Positions 16,533-26,722 of a DNA stretch of 64,000 bases are shown here, one piece after another. The notes under the pieces were generated by a model. That model saw only the letters and a list, made by a program, of their open reading frames with translations. It searched no databases and was not told the DNA's origin. The position numbers and the translations under genes were made by a program. How positions within the stretch are numbered: position 1 is the stretch's first letter; every line of letters begins with the position of its first letter. The DNA is from Armatimonadota bacterium (GTDB lineage Bacteria > Armatimonadota > HRBIN16). The stretch covers positions 204,278 to 268,277 of the forward strand of contig BPGT01000003.1 in the NCBI GenBank assembly GCA_026003175.1, given 5' to 3'.

Positions 16533-19500
16533 CTAGCGTGTTGCTATGCCCACCCGTGCCTGCGCGGATACCAGCGCGACCGTGGGCTGACCGTCGCCCT
16601 TCCAGCGTTCCTTCACCTGCCACATAAAGTGTGCCAGCTTCATGTCGCGGCTAGCATCTACAAAGCCGTCGTAGTCCAGGTTTAGCATCGGGATGTTGCC
16701 GTAGCGACGGCGCAGCTCGCGGGTGAACGCCGCCACCACGTTGCCGGGCATACAGCCGAACGGGCGCACTGCCACGATGCCCGCCAGCCCGCGTCGGGCG
16801 AAGTCCACTGCCTTGCCGAGACTGCATATCGCCTCGCCACCGAAGTCGGGATGCACGAACTCCGAGCCGAGTCGAATCACCTCATCTGCGCTGATGTCAG
16901 GATAGTCACCTAGCGTTTCGTGCACCACTTGCGCTAGCGTGTGCTCTTCGCGTTTGGCAAGACGGTGGTTTATCCACGCGGCGAGGAAGTTCACTAGATG
17001 TTCCCGACGCAGGGTGTCCAGCCAGCGGTTGCGCTCGTTATACATGCCGATGCAGTTGGCGTAGGCAAAGAACTCGGTAGCGGGAGCCAGCCACGCCTCA
17101 CCGCCCAGCTGCTCGATGCGCCGAATCACGTCCTGATTCGCACCCTCGTGGATGCGCACGTAGAACTCGCCCACCACGCCGATGAGGGGGCGGCGTTCGT
17201 CGCGCCTGGGCAACCGCCGAAACTCATCCTGCGCCCGCAAAAGCAGCTCCTGCAACGGCTCCAAATGTTTGGTGGTGAGCAACGAGTGGATAGCGTTCCA
17301 GCCTTCCTGTACCCGACGCTGGTGTTCCGGCAACATGTCGCAAATGGCGTCCAGATACCTCAGGTAGATGGCATCCGCGTCGGCGGGGTTCAGGCAGTAT
17401 GGGCGCGTACGGTGCAGCATCCGCTGTAGCAAGTCGTGCGTCACCAGCGCATCCCACGCGACCATCGCAAACAGCGTGCCCAGCCCATTCTCTTCGTCGC
17501 CCGTGCCCAGCGTCACCATATCCACCGTATGCAAGCCCATCCTCTCCAAAATGCGCTTCTGCAGGATGTGGTACATGCCGAAGCGGCAGGGACCGTCGCT
17601 GCTGCCCATGAAGAAGGCTTCGCGTTCGGGGTCGAAGTCGGGCTGTTGCACACGAGACAGAATATCCTCGGTGGTCATGAAGGCGGGCAAGCACACGTCC
17701 TCGGTGATGGCGGCGCGTGCGCGCTTCATGGCAGGGTCGGGTGAGCGGGAGATAATCTCCGCGTCCACACCGCACGCTCGCAGGGCGGCAGCAATCACCT
17801 TCGCTCCCTCGGAAGCGTACGGTACCCACACCTTGCGCCCGCGTGCCCGTTGGGGGCTGATTGCTGAGGCGCGGATGAAGGGCTTTTCCGATGGGAACTT
17901 CGCACCCCGCGCGGTATCCGCGAACGCTTCCAGCCGGGTGATAATGCCCGCATCGGCGGTGTGTTCATCAATCTGCAAGATGCAGCACGGCTCGTTCAGC
18001 TCATCCTTGAAGAAGGGGTTGGCGAACGAGTCCGGTCCGCAGCCGAAGTAGGTCAGCACCACCGCGCGCAGGCGCGGGTCTTCACGCACGATTCGGGCTG
18101 CCGCCAGCTTGCGCTGTACCTGGCGTGGGTTCACCGCCTTCCACGAATCGCAGATGTGCGCGTCGTTGATGGGCAGGAAATCCTGAGGGATAGGCAGGAT
18201 GCCCATGTCGCGTATCTTCTTGCCGATATTGGTGTTAACCGATTCGTCGTACAGCACGTACGGTCTACCTACCACTACGAACGCCTTCCCATCCTCGCCC
18301 AGTGAGTCCAGTATCTGCAGTCCCCGCTCCTTCTGCCATTCGCGGAATCGCTGCAGGGCTTCCAGCCCTACCTTTAACGCGCGCTTTGCCTCGCGCGGGT
18401 TTTTACCCATCTCCTTTGCCACTTGCGTGAACGCGCGCTGCAGGTGGCGTCTGCCGCGCTGGAAGTGCAGGCGCGGGGCAAGATACTTCACCCCTTTCTC
18501 CTCTACCTTGCAATAGGTCTTTAGCAGTTCGGGGAGAGCTTGCAAGTAGGGACAGGTGAGCGACTTACGGATGTGCGGGTCGGGTTGCTCAACGGAGACC
18601 ACACCCGGCACGAAAAGCATATCCACGCCCTTCTCCAACAGGTTCAGCACATGCCCATGCGCTGCCTTGATGGGGAAACAGAACTCACTGTGTGCGGTCG
18701 CCAGCCCGTCGCGTACGATGTGTCGATTCGGCTTGTCGGAGGGGACGACCTCAAAGCCCATCTCGGTGAAGAAGGCTTTGTAAAGGGGATAGTACTCGTA
18801 GAACATGCCCACTCGCGGGATGCCAACGCGCGGTGCACCATCAGGAGCCTTTTTGTCGTACACCTCAAGTAGATTCTGCTCTCGCTCGGCGAACAGGTCG
18901 GGCAGATTGCGCTCCGAACGGGTACGGTTTGCTGCACCGAACCGCTCGCAACGGTCGTTGTAGAAGAACTTGCGCCCACCGGGTATCTGGAAGGTGTTTA
19001 CATCGCACTGGTTAGCGCACCCCCGACATTCGAAGGAGCCGACCTGATAGCGCCCTTCCGTCACCTGCTCGAAGCCGCGGAAGTGTGACTGGGCGGGAGC
19101 CTCCAGCAATGCCAGCCTCGCCACGCCAATGGCTCCCGTCAGGTGCGGGTAAGGTGGCACGAGGATCTTTCTACCCAGCACGGTTTCGAACGCCGCCACC
19201 ATGCCCCTGTTGAACGCCACCGCACCCTGAAACGCTACCCTCTCGCCGATAGGTCTGCCGCCCACGTTCTTACTAAGGTAGTTATGCACCGCCGCGAGGC
19301 ATACCGCTGCGCACAACTCTTCTATCGGCACGCCTACCTGCTGGTAGTAAACCATCGCGCTCTCGGTAAACACGGTGCAGGTCCAGTCCATGTGAGGCGG
19401 ATTCATCGCCTTCAGCGCACGTTCGCCGAACTCCTCAATGGGGATGCCCAGCTTTGCCGCTTGTTTCTCCAGGAACGCGCCGCATCCCGCCGCGCAGGCT

Positions 19501-20822
19501 TTGTTCATTTCGTAGTCCACCACCGCGTCGCCGTCCAGCCGGATGTACTTCGAATCCTGGCCGCCGATTTCGAGGATGGTGTCAATATCGGGCAAGAAGG
19601 CGCGGGTTCCGCTCGCCTGCGCGGTGATTTCGTTGCGGATGAGGTCCGCGCCAATGAAGTCACCGGTGAGATATCGTCCAGAGCCAGTGGTCGCTGCCAC
19701 AATGCGACCGATGCGGTAACCCTTCTGCTGAATCTGCTGGTGAATCTGGAAAAGGGTATCGCGCACAGCGGCCAGAGGATCGCCGTCGGTGCGTCGGTAG
19801 TAGCTTGCCAGCACAACTATTTGTCCATCGCGTTCGGCTACCAGCGCTGCCTTGGTAGACACGGAGCCGATATCCACGCCTAACGCGGCAAGGGGAACGT
19901 CGCGCAAAAAGCCGTCCTGTGGCGGCGGTTGCAGGATTTCGGAGCGTTCGAAGCACAATGCGCCTGCGCTCGCATAGGTCACCGGGCGCACTATCTGCTG
20001 GCACAGTAATTGGATGGCTTCGCGCAGGTTCATCTTCTGCGTGGCGCACAATGCAGCCCCCAATGCGCCCAGCTCGCGGGCGTATTCAGGGATAAGCAGC
20101 CGCTCTATGCCCAGTTCCTGCGTGAGAAAGCGTATCATTGCCGGATTCTGGGAAACACCTCCGATGAACGCCACCTCGGGCTGGATGTCTTTGCTGCGGG
20201 CAATGCGGTTGCAGAAGTTGCGACAGATAGCCTGATGGATGCCCGCCGCGATGCGCTCACGTGAAGTGCCTTTCTGGTAGAGGTGCACGATGTCGGACTC
20301 GGTGAACACACTGCATCGCCCTGAGAGGGAAGCAGGCTTCTCAGTGCGCAGAGCAACCTGCGCGAACTCCTCGATACTGGAAAAGTTGAGCCTCGCCGCC
20401 ATGTGCTCCAAAAACGCGCCTGCGCCCGCTGCGCATCGGTCGCCCATGTCGCAATCGGAAAGAAGCAACCTTCCTGTTCTATCGTCGCGCTCGAACAACA
20501 GAAGCTTCTGACACTCCCTGCCCATCTCAATCAGCGTGCGCACATCCGGCAGGAAACGGTTAACGGCAGCAGTGAGGGCAACAGGCTCATCAATTACTCT
20601 GGTGTTGAGCGCGTTCGCCACCGCCACACCGCCCGAACCTGTTACTCCGAGCAGTAATTCCTCACATGCCAGAAGGGCAAGCAGCTCTTCGAACAGCTCT
20701 TTGGCGCGTGAAAGAGGACGAGCATGTACGCGGCGAATGGGGAACCTTTGCAGAGAACCATCAGCAAGCAAAACGACCGCCTTTATCGTATCGGAGCCGA
20801 TGTCCAGGCCAACGCGAACCAT
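16533..20822 (-). CDS. 2-hydroxyacyl-CoA dehydratase activase, multidomain
   Basis: A 1429-residue protein of the BadF/HgdC-like activase family that couples ATP hydrolysis to low-potential electron transfer. Order: ASKHA ATPase domain 1 (VGLDIGSDTIK; CAAGAGAFLEH), ASKHA domain 2 (LGVDIGSVSTK; CAAGCGAFLEK), a Cys-rich [4Fe-4S]-type cluster region (CRGCANQC), a DUF2229 region (GMFYEYYPLYKAFF) and a C-terminal dehydratase-D-like region (MGSSDGPCRFGMYH). This full fusion is a known widespread architecture of uncertain substrate. The start is the ATG at 20822, after GGAGG and 8 nt; 17 extra upstream codons lack a ribosome site. It reads divergently from the gene at 20967, with its own promoter. 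Expected to be oxygen-sensitive. Confidence 0.85.
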   Translation of the reverse strand: MVRVGLDIGSDTIKAVVLLADGSLQRFPIRRVHARPLSRAKELFEELLALLACEELLLGVTGSGGVAVANALNTRVIDEPVALTAAVNRFLPDVRTLIEMGRECQKLLLFERDDRTGRLLLSDCDMGDRCAAGAGAFLEHMAARLNFSSIEEFAQVALRTEKPASLSGRCSVFTESDIVHLYQKGTSRERIAAGIHQAICRNFCNRIARSKDIQPEVAFIGGVSQNPAMIRFLTQELGIERLLIPEYARELGALGAALCATQKMNLREAIQLLCQQIVRPVTYASAGALCFERSEILQPPPQDGFLRDVPLAALGVDIGSVSTKAALVAERDGQIVVLASYYRRTDGDPLAAVRDTLFQIHQQIQQKGYRIGRIVAATTGSGRYLTGDFIGADLIRNEITAQASGTRAFLPDIDTILEIGGQDSKYIRLDGDAVVDYEMNKACAAGCGAFLEKQAAKLGIPIEEFGERALKAMNPPHMDWTCTVFTESAMVYYQQVGVPIEELCAAVCLAAVHNYLSKNVGGRPIGERVAFQGAVAFNRGMVAAFETVLGRKILVPPYPHLTGAIGVARLALLEAPAQSHFRGFEQVTEGRYQVGSFECRGCANQCDVNTFQIPGGRKFFYNDRCERFGAANRTRSERNLPDLFAEREQNLLEVYDKKAPDGAPRVGIPRVGMFYEYYPLYKAFFTEMGFEVVPSDKPNRHIVRDGLATAHSEFCFPIKAAHGHVLNLLEKGVDMLFVPGVVSVEQPDPHIRKSLTCPYLQALPELLKTYCKVEEKGVKYLAPRLHFQRGRRHLQRAFTQVAKEMGKNPREAKRALKVGLEALQRFREWQKERGLQILDSLGEDGKAFVVVGRPYVLYDESVNTNIGKKIRDMGILPIPQDFLPINDAHICDSWKAVNPRQVQRKLAAARIVREDPRLRAVVLTYFGCGPDSFANPFFKDELNEPCCILQIDEHTADAGIITRLEAFADTARGAKFPSEKPFIRASAISPQRARGRKVWVPYASEGAKVIAAALRACGVDAEIISRSPDPAMKRARAAITEDVCLPAFMTTEDILSRVQQPDFDPEREAFFMGSSDGPCRFGMYHILQKRILERMGLHTVDMVTLGTGDEENGLGTLFAMVAWDALVTHDLLQRMLHRTRPYCLNPADADAIYLRYLDAICDMLPEHQRRVQEGWNAIHSLLTTKHLEPLQELLLRAQDEFRRLPRRDERRPLIGVVGEFYVRIHEGANQDVIRRIEQLGGEAWLAPATEFFAYANCIGMYNERNRWLDTLRREHLVNFLAAWINHRLAKREEHTLAQVVHETLGDYPDISADEVIRLGSEFVHPDFGGEAICSLGKAVDFARRGLAGIVAVRPFGCMPGNVVAAFTRELRRRYGNIPMLNLDYDGFVDASRDMKLAHFMWQVKERWKGDGQPTVALVSAQARVGIATR

Positions 20823-20878
20823 CAGCTTACACCTCCTTCCGAGGTGATTCATCTGCATTACTTTATTAACCATACTAA

Positions 20879-20907
20879 GTTTATCTCATTACAGGGTAAA
20901 TGTCAAC
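20879..20907 (-). promoter_or_regulatory. Promoter of the activase gene
   Basis: On the minus strand TTGACA (20907-20902), 17 nt, then TAAAAC (20884-20879), 57 bp upstream of the ATG. The consensus -35 makes up for a 4/6 -10. Confidence 0.65.
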
Positions 20908-20912
20908 CGCTT

Positions 20913-20941
20913 TGCCCCGTTTACCGCGGGATGGTATAATG
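20913..20941 (+). promoter_or_regulatory. Promoter of the coiled-coil nuclease-like gene
   Basis: TTGCCC (20913-20918), 17 nt, perfect TATAAT (20936-20941). It lies 25 bp before the ATG at 20967 and nearly touches the opposing activase promoter, so the two -35 elements are only 5 bp apart. Confidence 0.7.
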
Positions 20942-20966
20942 AAGAGCGGAAAGGAGCGTCAGACGC

Positions 20967-21785
20967 ATGGTAGTGGAGGACCTTCATGACCTTGTGCGAT
21001 TGCTGGAGCAACATCCAGAGTGGCGCGCCGAGCTAAGACGGGTGCTTCTGGGAGATGAACTGTTGCAACTGCCTGACCTGGTGCGTGAAATCCTGGAGAT
21101 ACTGCGCCAGCACTCCGAGATACTGGCGGAGCACTCGCGGCAGATAGCCCTTTTGGCTGCGGCTCAGCAGCGCACCGAGCAGCGTTTAGAGGAGTTGGCT
21201 GCGGCTCAGCAGCGCACCGAGCAGCGTTTAGAGGAGTTGGCTGCGGCTCAGCAGCGCACCGAGCAGACGTTGGCAGAACTGATTGAGGCACAGAGGCATA
21301 TGGCTCAGGATCTGCGCAGGCTGGTGGAATGGCAACGTGGAGAAGCAGGGCGCCGCGATGGGGAACGCTATGAACAGAACACCATACGGCGTGCCGTAGC
21401 TATATTCGCTGGGGGACAAGGCGGAGCAGCCGACCAGCCGCACGTACAAGCCGCTCTCTACCAGTGGCTGGCTGACGTATACCATAACGAGGTCATCGAC
21501 CCCGCCAGGGACCCCTCCCTCGCCGATATCATCTGGTGGAAGGGCGATGAGGTCGTGGTGGTGGAGGTTTCGCAGAAAGTGGATGCGCAGGATGTGCGTC
21601 GCGCCCGTCAGCGTGCTGAAACCTTGCGCGAGGCGGGAGTAAAAGCCACCCCTGTGGTGATAGGCGAGGACTGGGCAGCAACCGACACGCAGGCACTGGC
21701 TCAGGAGGAAGGGGTGGAGTGGATGATAGGACAACACGGTTTGTCGCAGGGCTTGCTTCGCTTCCGCAGACTGACCCCCCAGTGA
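20967..21785 (+). CDS. Coiled-coil protein with PD-(D/E)XK-like domain
   Basis: A 272-residue protein. Residues about 30-120 form a long coiled coil containing 14-residue repeats (AAAQQRTEQRLEEL). Residues about 130-270 resemble the DUF3782 / PD-(D/E)XK-like domain seen in proteins of this architecture in Cyanobacteria, Thermus and Armatimonadota. The core strand reads DEVVVVEVSQKVD, where the usual E-x-K is E-V-S, so the catalytic Lys is displaced or missing and DNA cleavage is doubtful. Such genes are usually present in many copies per genome; the role is unknown. It has a strong promoter with little 5' leader, and the secreted STN gene follows after 33 bp. Confidence 0.65.
   Translation: MVVEDLHDLVRLLEQHPEWRAELRRVLLGDELLQLPDLVREILEILRQHSEILAEHSRQIALLAAAQQRTEQRLEELAAAQQRTEQRLEELAAAQQRTEQTLAELIEAQRHMAQDLRRLVEWQRGEAGRRDGERYEQNTIRRAVAIFAGGQGGAADQPHVQAALYQWLADVYHNEVIDPARDPSLADIIWWKGDEVVVVEVSQKVDAQDVRRARQRAETLREAGVKATPVVIGEDWAATDTQALAQEEGVEWMIGQHGLSQGLLRFRRLTPQ
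21153..21266 (+). repeat. 42-bp tandem repeat, 2.7 copies
   Basis: Units beginning TTGGCTGCGGCTCAGCAG start at 21153, 21195 and 21237, 42 bp apart. The first two are identical and the third is identical for 30 bp. Each encodes two heptads of coiled coil, so copy-number change keeps frame and register. Confidence 0.9.
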
Positions 21786-21818
21786 GCAGCCCCGTTCATC
21801 GAAAGGAGGTTAAGCAAT

Positions 21819-23759
21819 ATGGCACCTCGTCGTGCCTTCATTGTGTGGATTCTATCCTTCTACCTTCTTGTAGCGAACGGTCTACAGGCAGCCTCGCAGC
21901 CCCTGCACCCGCAAGGTGACCCTCGCCTCGCGAAAAAGTACACTCTGTATTATTCCCCCGCGCCTCTTAGCGAACTGCTACGGGCGGTATCCCACCAGAC
22001 AGGCATTGCTCTGCGTGTGGAGCGATCGGTGGCTCAGCATCGGGCGATACTGGTAGCGCACGAGCAGCCGCTCTACGAGACGTTGAACCAGCTCGCGGAG
22101 GCGTTTGGCTTTGCCTGGCGCAAAGTGGACACAAAAGGAAAGCCTCCAGAGTATATGTTGTACCAACCCGCGCAGGCACTGGCGCAACAACGGGCTGAAT
22201 GGAATGAACTGCAAAAGCTGAACCAGCAGATTGTGCAGGGCGCGCTGCGCGAAATCGTTCAGGCAGATGTATCGCAGCTGGATGCTATCCGACGCGAGTA
22301 CCTTGAGCGGCATAAGGAGCTGGGCGACGCCACAAAGATACCGCGTGACCGCAACGAGGCGATAGCGATGCTCCAGCAGAGATTGCTGATAGAAGCCTCT
22401 TACTCATGGGACAAGTGGATAGCCGCGTATGTTCTCGCCAAACTTCCCCCAGTCGCCTGGCGACAACTGCAATCGGGCGAGGTCTTGCACTTCCACACCG
22501 CACAACCTGACAGCCCTGTCCCACCGAACTACGTGGACGTATGGAAACAGCTGCAGCAGGAGTCTTTGCAAAGCTCCTCTCCTTTTGCCGATGACGAACG
22601 CTGGCGTGAAATCGTCATGCGCAATATGCAGGCAGTGGACGGTGGGCGAATTACCGTTTTCATGCATCCCGTTTCGCGTGCGCTCATGTACACCTTCGCC
22701 ATGACTCAGGGCACCCTTCCCATAGTGCATGATAACGCCAAACCGCTCTGGTACAGCCTCAGCGAGGTTGCATACCTGCTGGATGAACTCCTGCAGCGAG
22801 CACGAGATCGTGACGAAAAAAACTCGCCAGCATCTATTCGGAAGCTGTCTCAACCCCTCAAAGAGGTCGTGCTGAGCCTTCAGGAGGCAGGCGATATTGC
22901 GGGCAACCTGCTCGCTCGATTCGCACGAGAAAACGGCGTCAACCTGGTCGCCGAATGGTACCCCTATCCGCCGACACCAGTATACGACCTCTTTCTACCG
23001 CGTCTATCCAGGCAGATTCCCTCCCTGCAATGGAAAACCCTCGCCCAGTTCCTGCAAGATTACGGTTACGACACACAGGAAAGGGAAAGTTTCGTGCTGG
23101 TAACCCAGCGATTGCGCACGTTGTGCCGTCAGTACGAGGTTCCAGAGACATCCGTCCGGCGCTGGCTCTTCAAGCGTGGGCGGGAGGGAGAACTGGACAT
23201 CCCCGACATACTGGAAATCGCCTCTCTGCTCCCGGAGCAGGTTCAGACCATTGCCTATCGTTCGGACAATATCCTTGCTTTTCGGGAAAGTAAAAACCGA
23301 CCACCCGGGCACCTGCGTGAAATCAAGGAACATCCCCAATTGCAGGTGGCGTTACTCGCGATAGCCACACTTCCGCCCGCCATGAGGCAGATGGTACTGC
23401 AGGGTATACCCATCCCCTTCCCGCAACTACCCACCGGAGTGCAGCGTCTGCTGATACTGGCAAACAGCTTCACTCAACCTGTCATCCCGCCTCTGGAGCG
23501 CGCTTCCCTTCTGGTGCGCATCGAGGAGCGCAATCGCCCCGAGCCTCCTGCCGAGATACCCATGGGCGACGATGCGCTGAGAACGATTGTCGACCGTTTC
23601 TACAGCATGCCCTACGAAGAGTTTTACGCCAGTCTGTCCGAAGAGGAACGAAATCGCTACCTGCGCCAGCACTATCGGCGTGAGGTACAGATACGCCTGC
23701 AGGAAGGGGAGCAGATTTATTTCCTGACGGGCTTCTACTGGGAACGCTGGGGAGATTGA
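21819..23759 (+). CDS. Exported STN-domain protein of unknown function
   Basis: A 646-residue protein with a signal peptide (core about residues 7-23). Residues about 40-110 match the STN / secretin N-terminal pattern (PLSELLRAVSHQTGIALRVE, then LYETLNQLAEAFGFAWRKV). The remaining 530 residues are charged, mostly helical, and contain no secretin or TonB domain I can recognise. GGAGG is 12-16 nt upstream of the ATG. It is the second STN protein without a barrel in this window (the other is at 10.5 kb). It could be a periplasmic sensor or a scaffold; no firm function. Confidence 0.6.
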   Translation: MAPRRAFIVWILSFYLLVANGLQAASQPLHPQGDPRLAKKYTLYYSPAPLSELLRAVSHQTGIALRVERSVAQHRAILVAHEQPLYETLNQLAEAFGFAWRKVDTKGKPPEYMLYQPAQALAQQRAEWNELQKLNQQIVQGALREIVQADVSQLDAIRREYLERHKELGDATKIPRDRNEAIAMLQQRLLIEASYSWDKWIAAYVLAKLPPVAWRQLQSGEVLHFHTAQPDSPVPPNYVDVWKQLQQESLQSSSPFADDERWREIVMRNMQAVDGGRITVFMHPVSRALMYTFAMTQGTLPIVHDNAKPLWYSLSEVAYLLDELLQRARDRDEKNSPASIRKLSQPLKEVVLSLQEAGDIAGNLLARFARENGVNLVAEWYPYPPTPVYDLFLPRLSRQIPSLQWKTLAQFLQDYGYDTQERESFVLVTQRLRTLCRQYEVPETSVRRWLFKRGREGELDIPDILEIASLLPEQVQTIAYRSDNILAFRESKNRPPGHLREIKEHPQLQVALLAIATLPPAMRQMVLQGIPIPFPQLPTGVQRLLILANSFTQPVIPPLERASLLVRIEERNRPEPPAEIPMGDDALRTIVDRFYSMPYEEFYASLSEEERNRYLRQHYRREVQIRLQEGEQIYFLTGFYWERWGD

Positions 23760-23761
23760 AG

Positions 23762-23802
23762 CAACACCGCCCTCGTCTGCACAGGCAGAGAGGACGGTGT
23801 TG
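23762..23802. terminator. Long hairpin between convergent genes
   Basis: CAACACCG..CCTC..TCTGC pairs with GCAGA-GAGG..CGGTGTTG around the loop ACAG: 17 bp with one C-A mismatch and one bulged G. It lies between the end of the STN gene (plus) and the SLH gene (minus). No U tract follows on either side, so it may act with Rho or stabilise 3' ends. Confidence 0.6.
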
Positions 23803-23812
23803 AGGAAACCAC

Positions 23813-24331
23813 CTAATCCATCCGGTACGGCGGACCGGCTTCCGGTATCTCCAGCTCTTCGGGAGAGATAGTGTACCGCTCCACCAGCCCAGTCATTGCC
23901 TGTGCCAGTACTGCGCCCACCGTGTCGGGGTCAACAGGCTTGTACATATCGTGCAGCAAAGGCGACTCTTCAGAAATGTATCCGTGGCTGACAAGAAACT
24001 GCAGGTCCTTGAACGCCCAGTGCTGGGGTTTGACCGGTACAGCGATGGACACCTGGGGGGTGCGTGCCTTGAGGTCTTTCAGGCTCTCCTCCACCTGTCG
24101 CATGAACCGCGCCAGCGTTACCGCCAGTTCATAGCGGGTCACTGGCTGGTCACCGCGAAACGTGCCGTCGGGGAAACCCTTCATGATACCCTTTGCCACC
24201 ACTTCCTGCACCGCCGCTGCCGCCCAGTGGTCAGGGGGTACGTCTTTGAACCCAGCGGTCTGTGCAAGCGAGGGCAGCGCCACGATGGCTACTGCTATCG
24301 AGGCTACTACGCGACGAGCGATGCGCAACAT
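23813..24331 (-). CDS. S-layer homology (SLH) domain protein
   Basis: A 172-residue exported protein: signal peptide (about residues 1-24, cleavage near SLAQ), then one clear SLH domain (FKDVPPDHWAAAAVQEV ... GFPDGTFRGDQPVTRYE), a short helical linker and a second weaker SLH-like segment (HWAFKDLQFLVSHGYIS). SLH domains bind pyruvylated secondary cell-wall polymers, or in some diderms tether the outer membrane. ATG 24331 has AGGAGG 8 nt upstream. It is the last gene of the murA-mreB group, 19 bp after mreB, which fits an envelope role. Confidence 0.8.
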   Translation of the reverse strand: MLRIARRVVASIAVAIVALPSLAQTAGFKDVPPDHWAAAAVQEVVAKGIMKGFPDGTFRGDQPVTRYELAVTLARFMRQVEESLKDLKARTPQVSIAVPVKPQHWAFKDLQFLVSHGYISEESPLLHDMYKPVDPDTVGAVLAQAMTGLVERYTISPEELEIPEAGPPYRMD

Positions 24332-24350
24332 TGAGAATACCTCCTCCTGT

Positions 24351-25370
24351 TTAGAACTCTGCCGAAACCACGTTGCTTTCGCGAATGGCGGCGAACTCTT
24401 CCAGGGCGCGCCCTGTGCCGATGGCCACACACGATAGCGGGTCCTCCGCCACCTGGGTGCGGATATTGGTTACCGACTCCAGGAGCTTATCTATCCCGCG
24501 CAACAGCGCGCCGCCGCCGGTGAGGGTGATACCGCGCTCGATGATATCCGCAGCCAGTTCGGGCGGAGTCTCCTCCAGCACCGAGCGCACCCGTTCCACG
24601 ATGGCGTTAATCGGCTCCTGAAGCGCTTCGCGAATCTCCTCCGAGGTGACCGTAATCGTCTTGGGCAGCCCCGCAATGAGGTCGCGTCCGCGCACCTCCA
24701 TCTCCAGTTCCTTCTCCAACGGGTAAGCAGAGCCAACCTTTATCTTTATTTCTTCGGCAGTTCGTTCGCCAATCATCAGGTTATATTGACTGCGAATGTA
24801 GCGCGTAATGACTTCATCCATCTTATTGCCGCCCACCCGTACCGAGCGGCTAATCACGATGCCTTCCAGCGAGATGACCGCTACGTCGGTGGTGCCACCG
24901 CCGATGTCTACTACCATATTACCGCCCGGCATACTGATGGGCAATCCTGCGCCGATGGCTGCCGCCATTGGCTCCTCGATGGTGTATGCCTCACCTGCAC
25001 CCGCCTCGCGCGCTGCCTGAATCACCGCCCTGCGCTCCACACTGGTCACACCGGACGGCACGCACACCAGCACACGCGGTTTGAAGAAGCGTCGCCTGCC
25101 GCACACCTTCGCGATAAGATACTCCAGCATCTTCAGGGTGGTGGTGTAATCGGCAATCACACCGTCCGACATGGGGCGAATCGCCACGATATGCCCAGGC
25201 GTGCGCCCCAACATCAGGCGAGCCTCTTCGCCGATAGCCAGCACCTTCTTATTCTTGGTGGAGATGGCAACAACCGATGGCTCGCGCAAAACGATACCCT
25301 TGCCCCGCAGGTAAACCACAATATTGGCCGTTCCCAGGTCGATCCCCAACTCAGGAGTCAGGCGGAACAC
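24351..25370 (-). CDS. mreB: Rod-shape-determining protein MreB
   Basis: A 339-residue bacterial actin that organises lateral cell-wall synthesis on the inner face of the membrane. Actin-fold motifs are intact: phosphate 1 GIDLGTANI, connect 1, phosphate 2 [13 protein letters not shown], and the adenosine motif [12 protein letters not shown]. Length and content are those of MreB/Mbl. It starts with GTG at 25370, overlapping the end of murA by 13 nt, so translation is probably coupled. No mreC or mreD is adjacent. Of the paralogues (mreB, mbl, mreBH) I cannot say which this is. Confidence 0.92.
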   Translation of the reverse strand: MFRLTPELGIDLGTANIVVYLRGKGIVLREPSVVAISTKNKKVLAIGEEARLMLGRTPGHIVAIRPMSDGVIADYTTTLKMLEYLIAKVCGRRRFFKPRVLVCVPSGVTSVERRAVIQAAREAGAGEAYTIEEPMAAAIGAGLPISMPGGNMVVDIGGGTTDVAVISLEGIVISRSVRVGGNKMDEVITRYIRSQYNLMIGERTAEEIKIKVGSAYPLEKELEMEVRGRDLIAGLPKTITVTSEEIREALQEPINAIVERVRSVLEETPPELAADIIERGITLTGGGALLRGIDKLLESVTNIRTQVAEDPLSCVAIGTGRALEEFAAIRESNVVSAEF

Positions 25371-26659
25371 ACCGGCACCTCTTCCGCAGCAACGGCAACA
25401 GGCTCATCACTCAACCGCAGGATTTGTGCTCCCAACGACTGCAGCTTCGCCACCAGATCCTCATAGCCGCGGTCGATATGGTGTATCTCTTCAACAGTGG
25501 TCTCGCCTTCGGCACCAAGACCGGCTATCACCAGCGCGGCGCCTGCCCGCAGGTCGGTTGCCTCTACCGTAGCGCCGTACAACCTCTCCACACCACGCAC
25601 TACCGCTGTGCGGTTCTCCTGCTGGATGTCTGCACCCATTTTGCGCAGCTCCTGTACATAGCGGAAGCGACGTTCGTACACCGTCTCGGTGACGATAGAT
25701 ACTCCTTCCGCCACACAGAGCAAGGCGGTCATTGGCTGCTGCATATCGGTAGGAAAGCCGGGGTGGGGCATGGTTTTGATGTTGACCGCTTTCGGTCGCC
25801 CTTGCAGCTGTACACGCACGCCTGTCTCGTCGGTCTCTATATGCACTCCTGCTTCCTGCAGTTTCAGCAACACCGGCGTCATGTGGTCGGGGGTGGCGTT
25901 GACGATACGCACCTTGCCCCGCGTCATCGCGGCAGCGATGGCGTAGGTTCCCGCCTCCAATCGGTCGGGGATGATAGTATATTCACCGCCACGCAGGCGG
26001 GATACGCCTTCGATAGTGATTCGTCGCGTGCCGTGTCCTTCGATGCGTGCGCCCAACGTGATAAGGAAGTTCGCTAGGTCCACCACTTCGGGCTCTTCCG
26101 CCGCGTTCTCAATCACCGTCGTGCCCTCTGCCAGCACTGCAGCGGTCATCAGGTGCTGGGTGGCGCCCGCGCTGGGGTAATCCAGATAGATGGTGTTGCC
26201 TCTCAGTCGCCTCGCTTCGGCGGTCACGAAATTGCCGTCCATCTCCACCTGCGCCCCCAGCAGGCGCAACCCCTTAATATGGAAGTCCACCGGTCGTGCG
26301 CCGATATCACAGCCCCCGGGCAAAGGCACTTTGGCGAAGCCGAAACGTGCCACCAGCGGACCGGTGACGCTGAAAGATGCTCGCATACGGGTCACCAGGT
26401 CGTGTGGCGCTTCGAGGTGACTGATGCGACTAGCATCGATAAGCAACGAACGGGGATGGATAAACTCCACAACGGTTCCCAGTCGGCGCAGCATCGCCAT
26501 CATGGTGTAGATGTCGGTGATACGAGGGAGGTTATGCAAAATGACAGGCTCAGACGCCAAAACCGCCCCTGCCATGATGGCAAGCGCGGCGTTCTTGCTT
26601 CCGCTCACGCAGACCTCGCCTTGTAAAGGTACGCCTCCGGTGATAGTAATGCGTTCCAA
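25358..26659 (-). CDS. murA: UDP-GlcNAc 1-carboxyvinyltransferase MurA
   Basis: A 433-residue cytosolic enzyme for the first committed step of peptidoglycan synthesis (transfer of enolpyruvate from PEP to UDP-GlcNAc). The fold-repeat motif [13 protein letters not shown] and the catalytic loop [12 protein letters not shown] with Cys117 are present; this Cys is the fosfomycin target. The start is TTG at 26659, with AGGAGG upstream. It is the first gene of the minus-strand group murA-mreB-SLH and has its own promoter, beside which a MITE has inserted. Confidence 0.95.
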   Translation of the reverse strand: MERITITGGVPLQGEVCVSGSKNAALAIMAGAVLASEPVILHNLPRITDIYTMMAMLRRLGTVVEFIHPRSLLIDASRISHLEAPHDLVTRMRASFSVTGPLVARFGFAKVPLPGGCDIGARPVDFHIKGLRLLGAQVEMDGNFVTAEARRLRGNTIYLDYPSAGATQHLMTAAVLAEGTTVIENAAEEPEVVDLANFLITLGARIEGHGTRRITIEGVSRLRGGEYTIIPDRLEAGTYAIAAAMTRGKVRIVNATPDHMTPVLLKLQEAGVHIETDETGVRVQLQGRPKAVNIKTMPHPGFPTDMQQPMTALLCVAEGVSIVTETVYERRFRYVQELRKMGADIQQENRTAVVRGVERLYGATVEATDLRAGAALVIAGLGAEGETTVEEIHHIDRGYEDLVAKLQSLGAQILRLSDEPVAVAAEEVPVCSA

Positions 26660-26722
26660 GTGAGAAGTCCCTCCTGAATATCAACGGTAGGATAGACACA
26701 ATTCCCGAGATTCACCCTGAAT

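Noticed and set aside
19540..19560. tRNA T-loop-like motif (CTTCGAATCCTGG)
   Set aside because: Inside the activase coding sequence, with no acceptor stem or cloverleaf around it.
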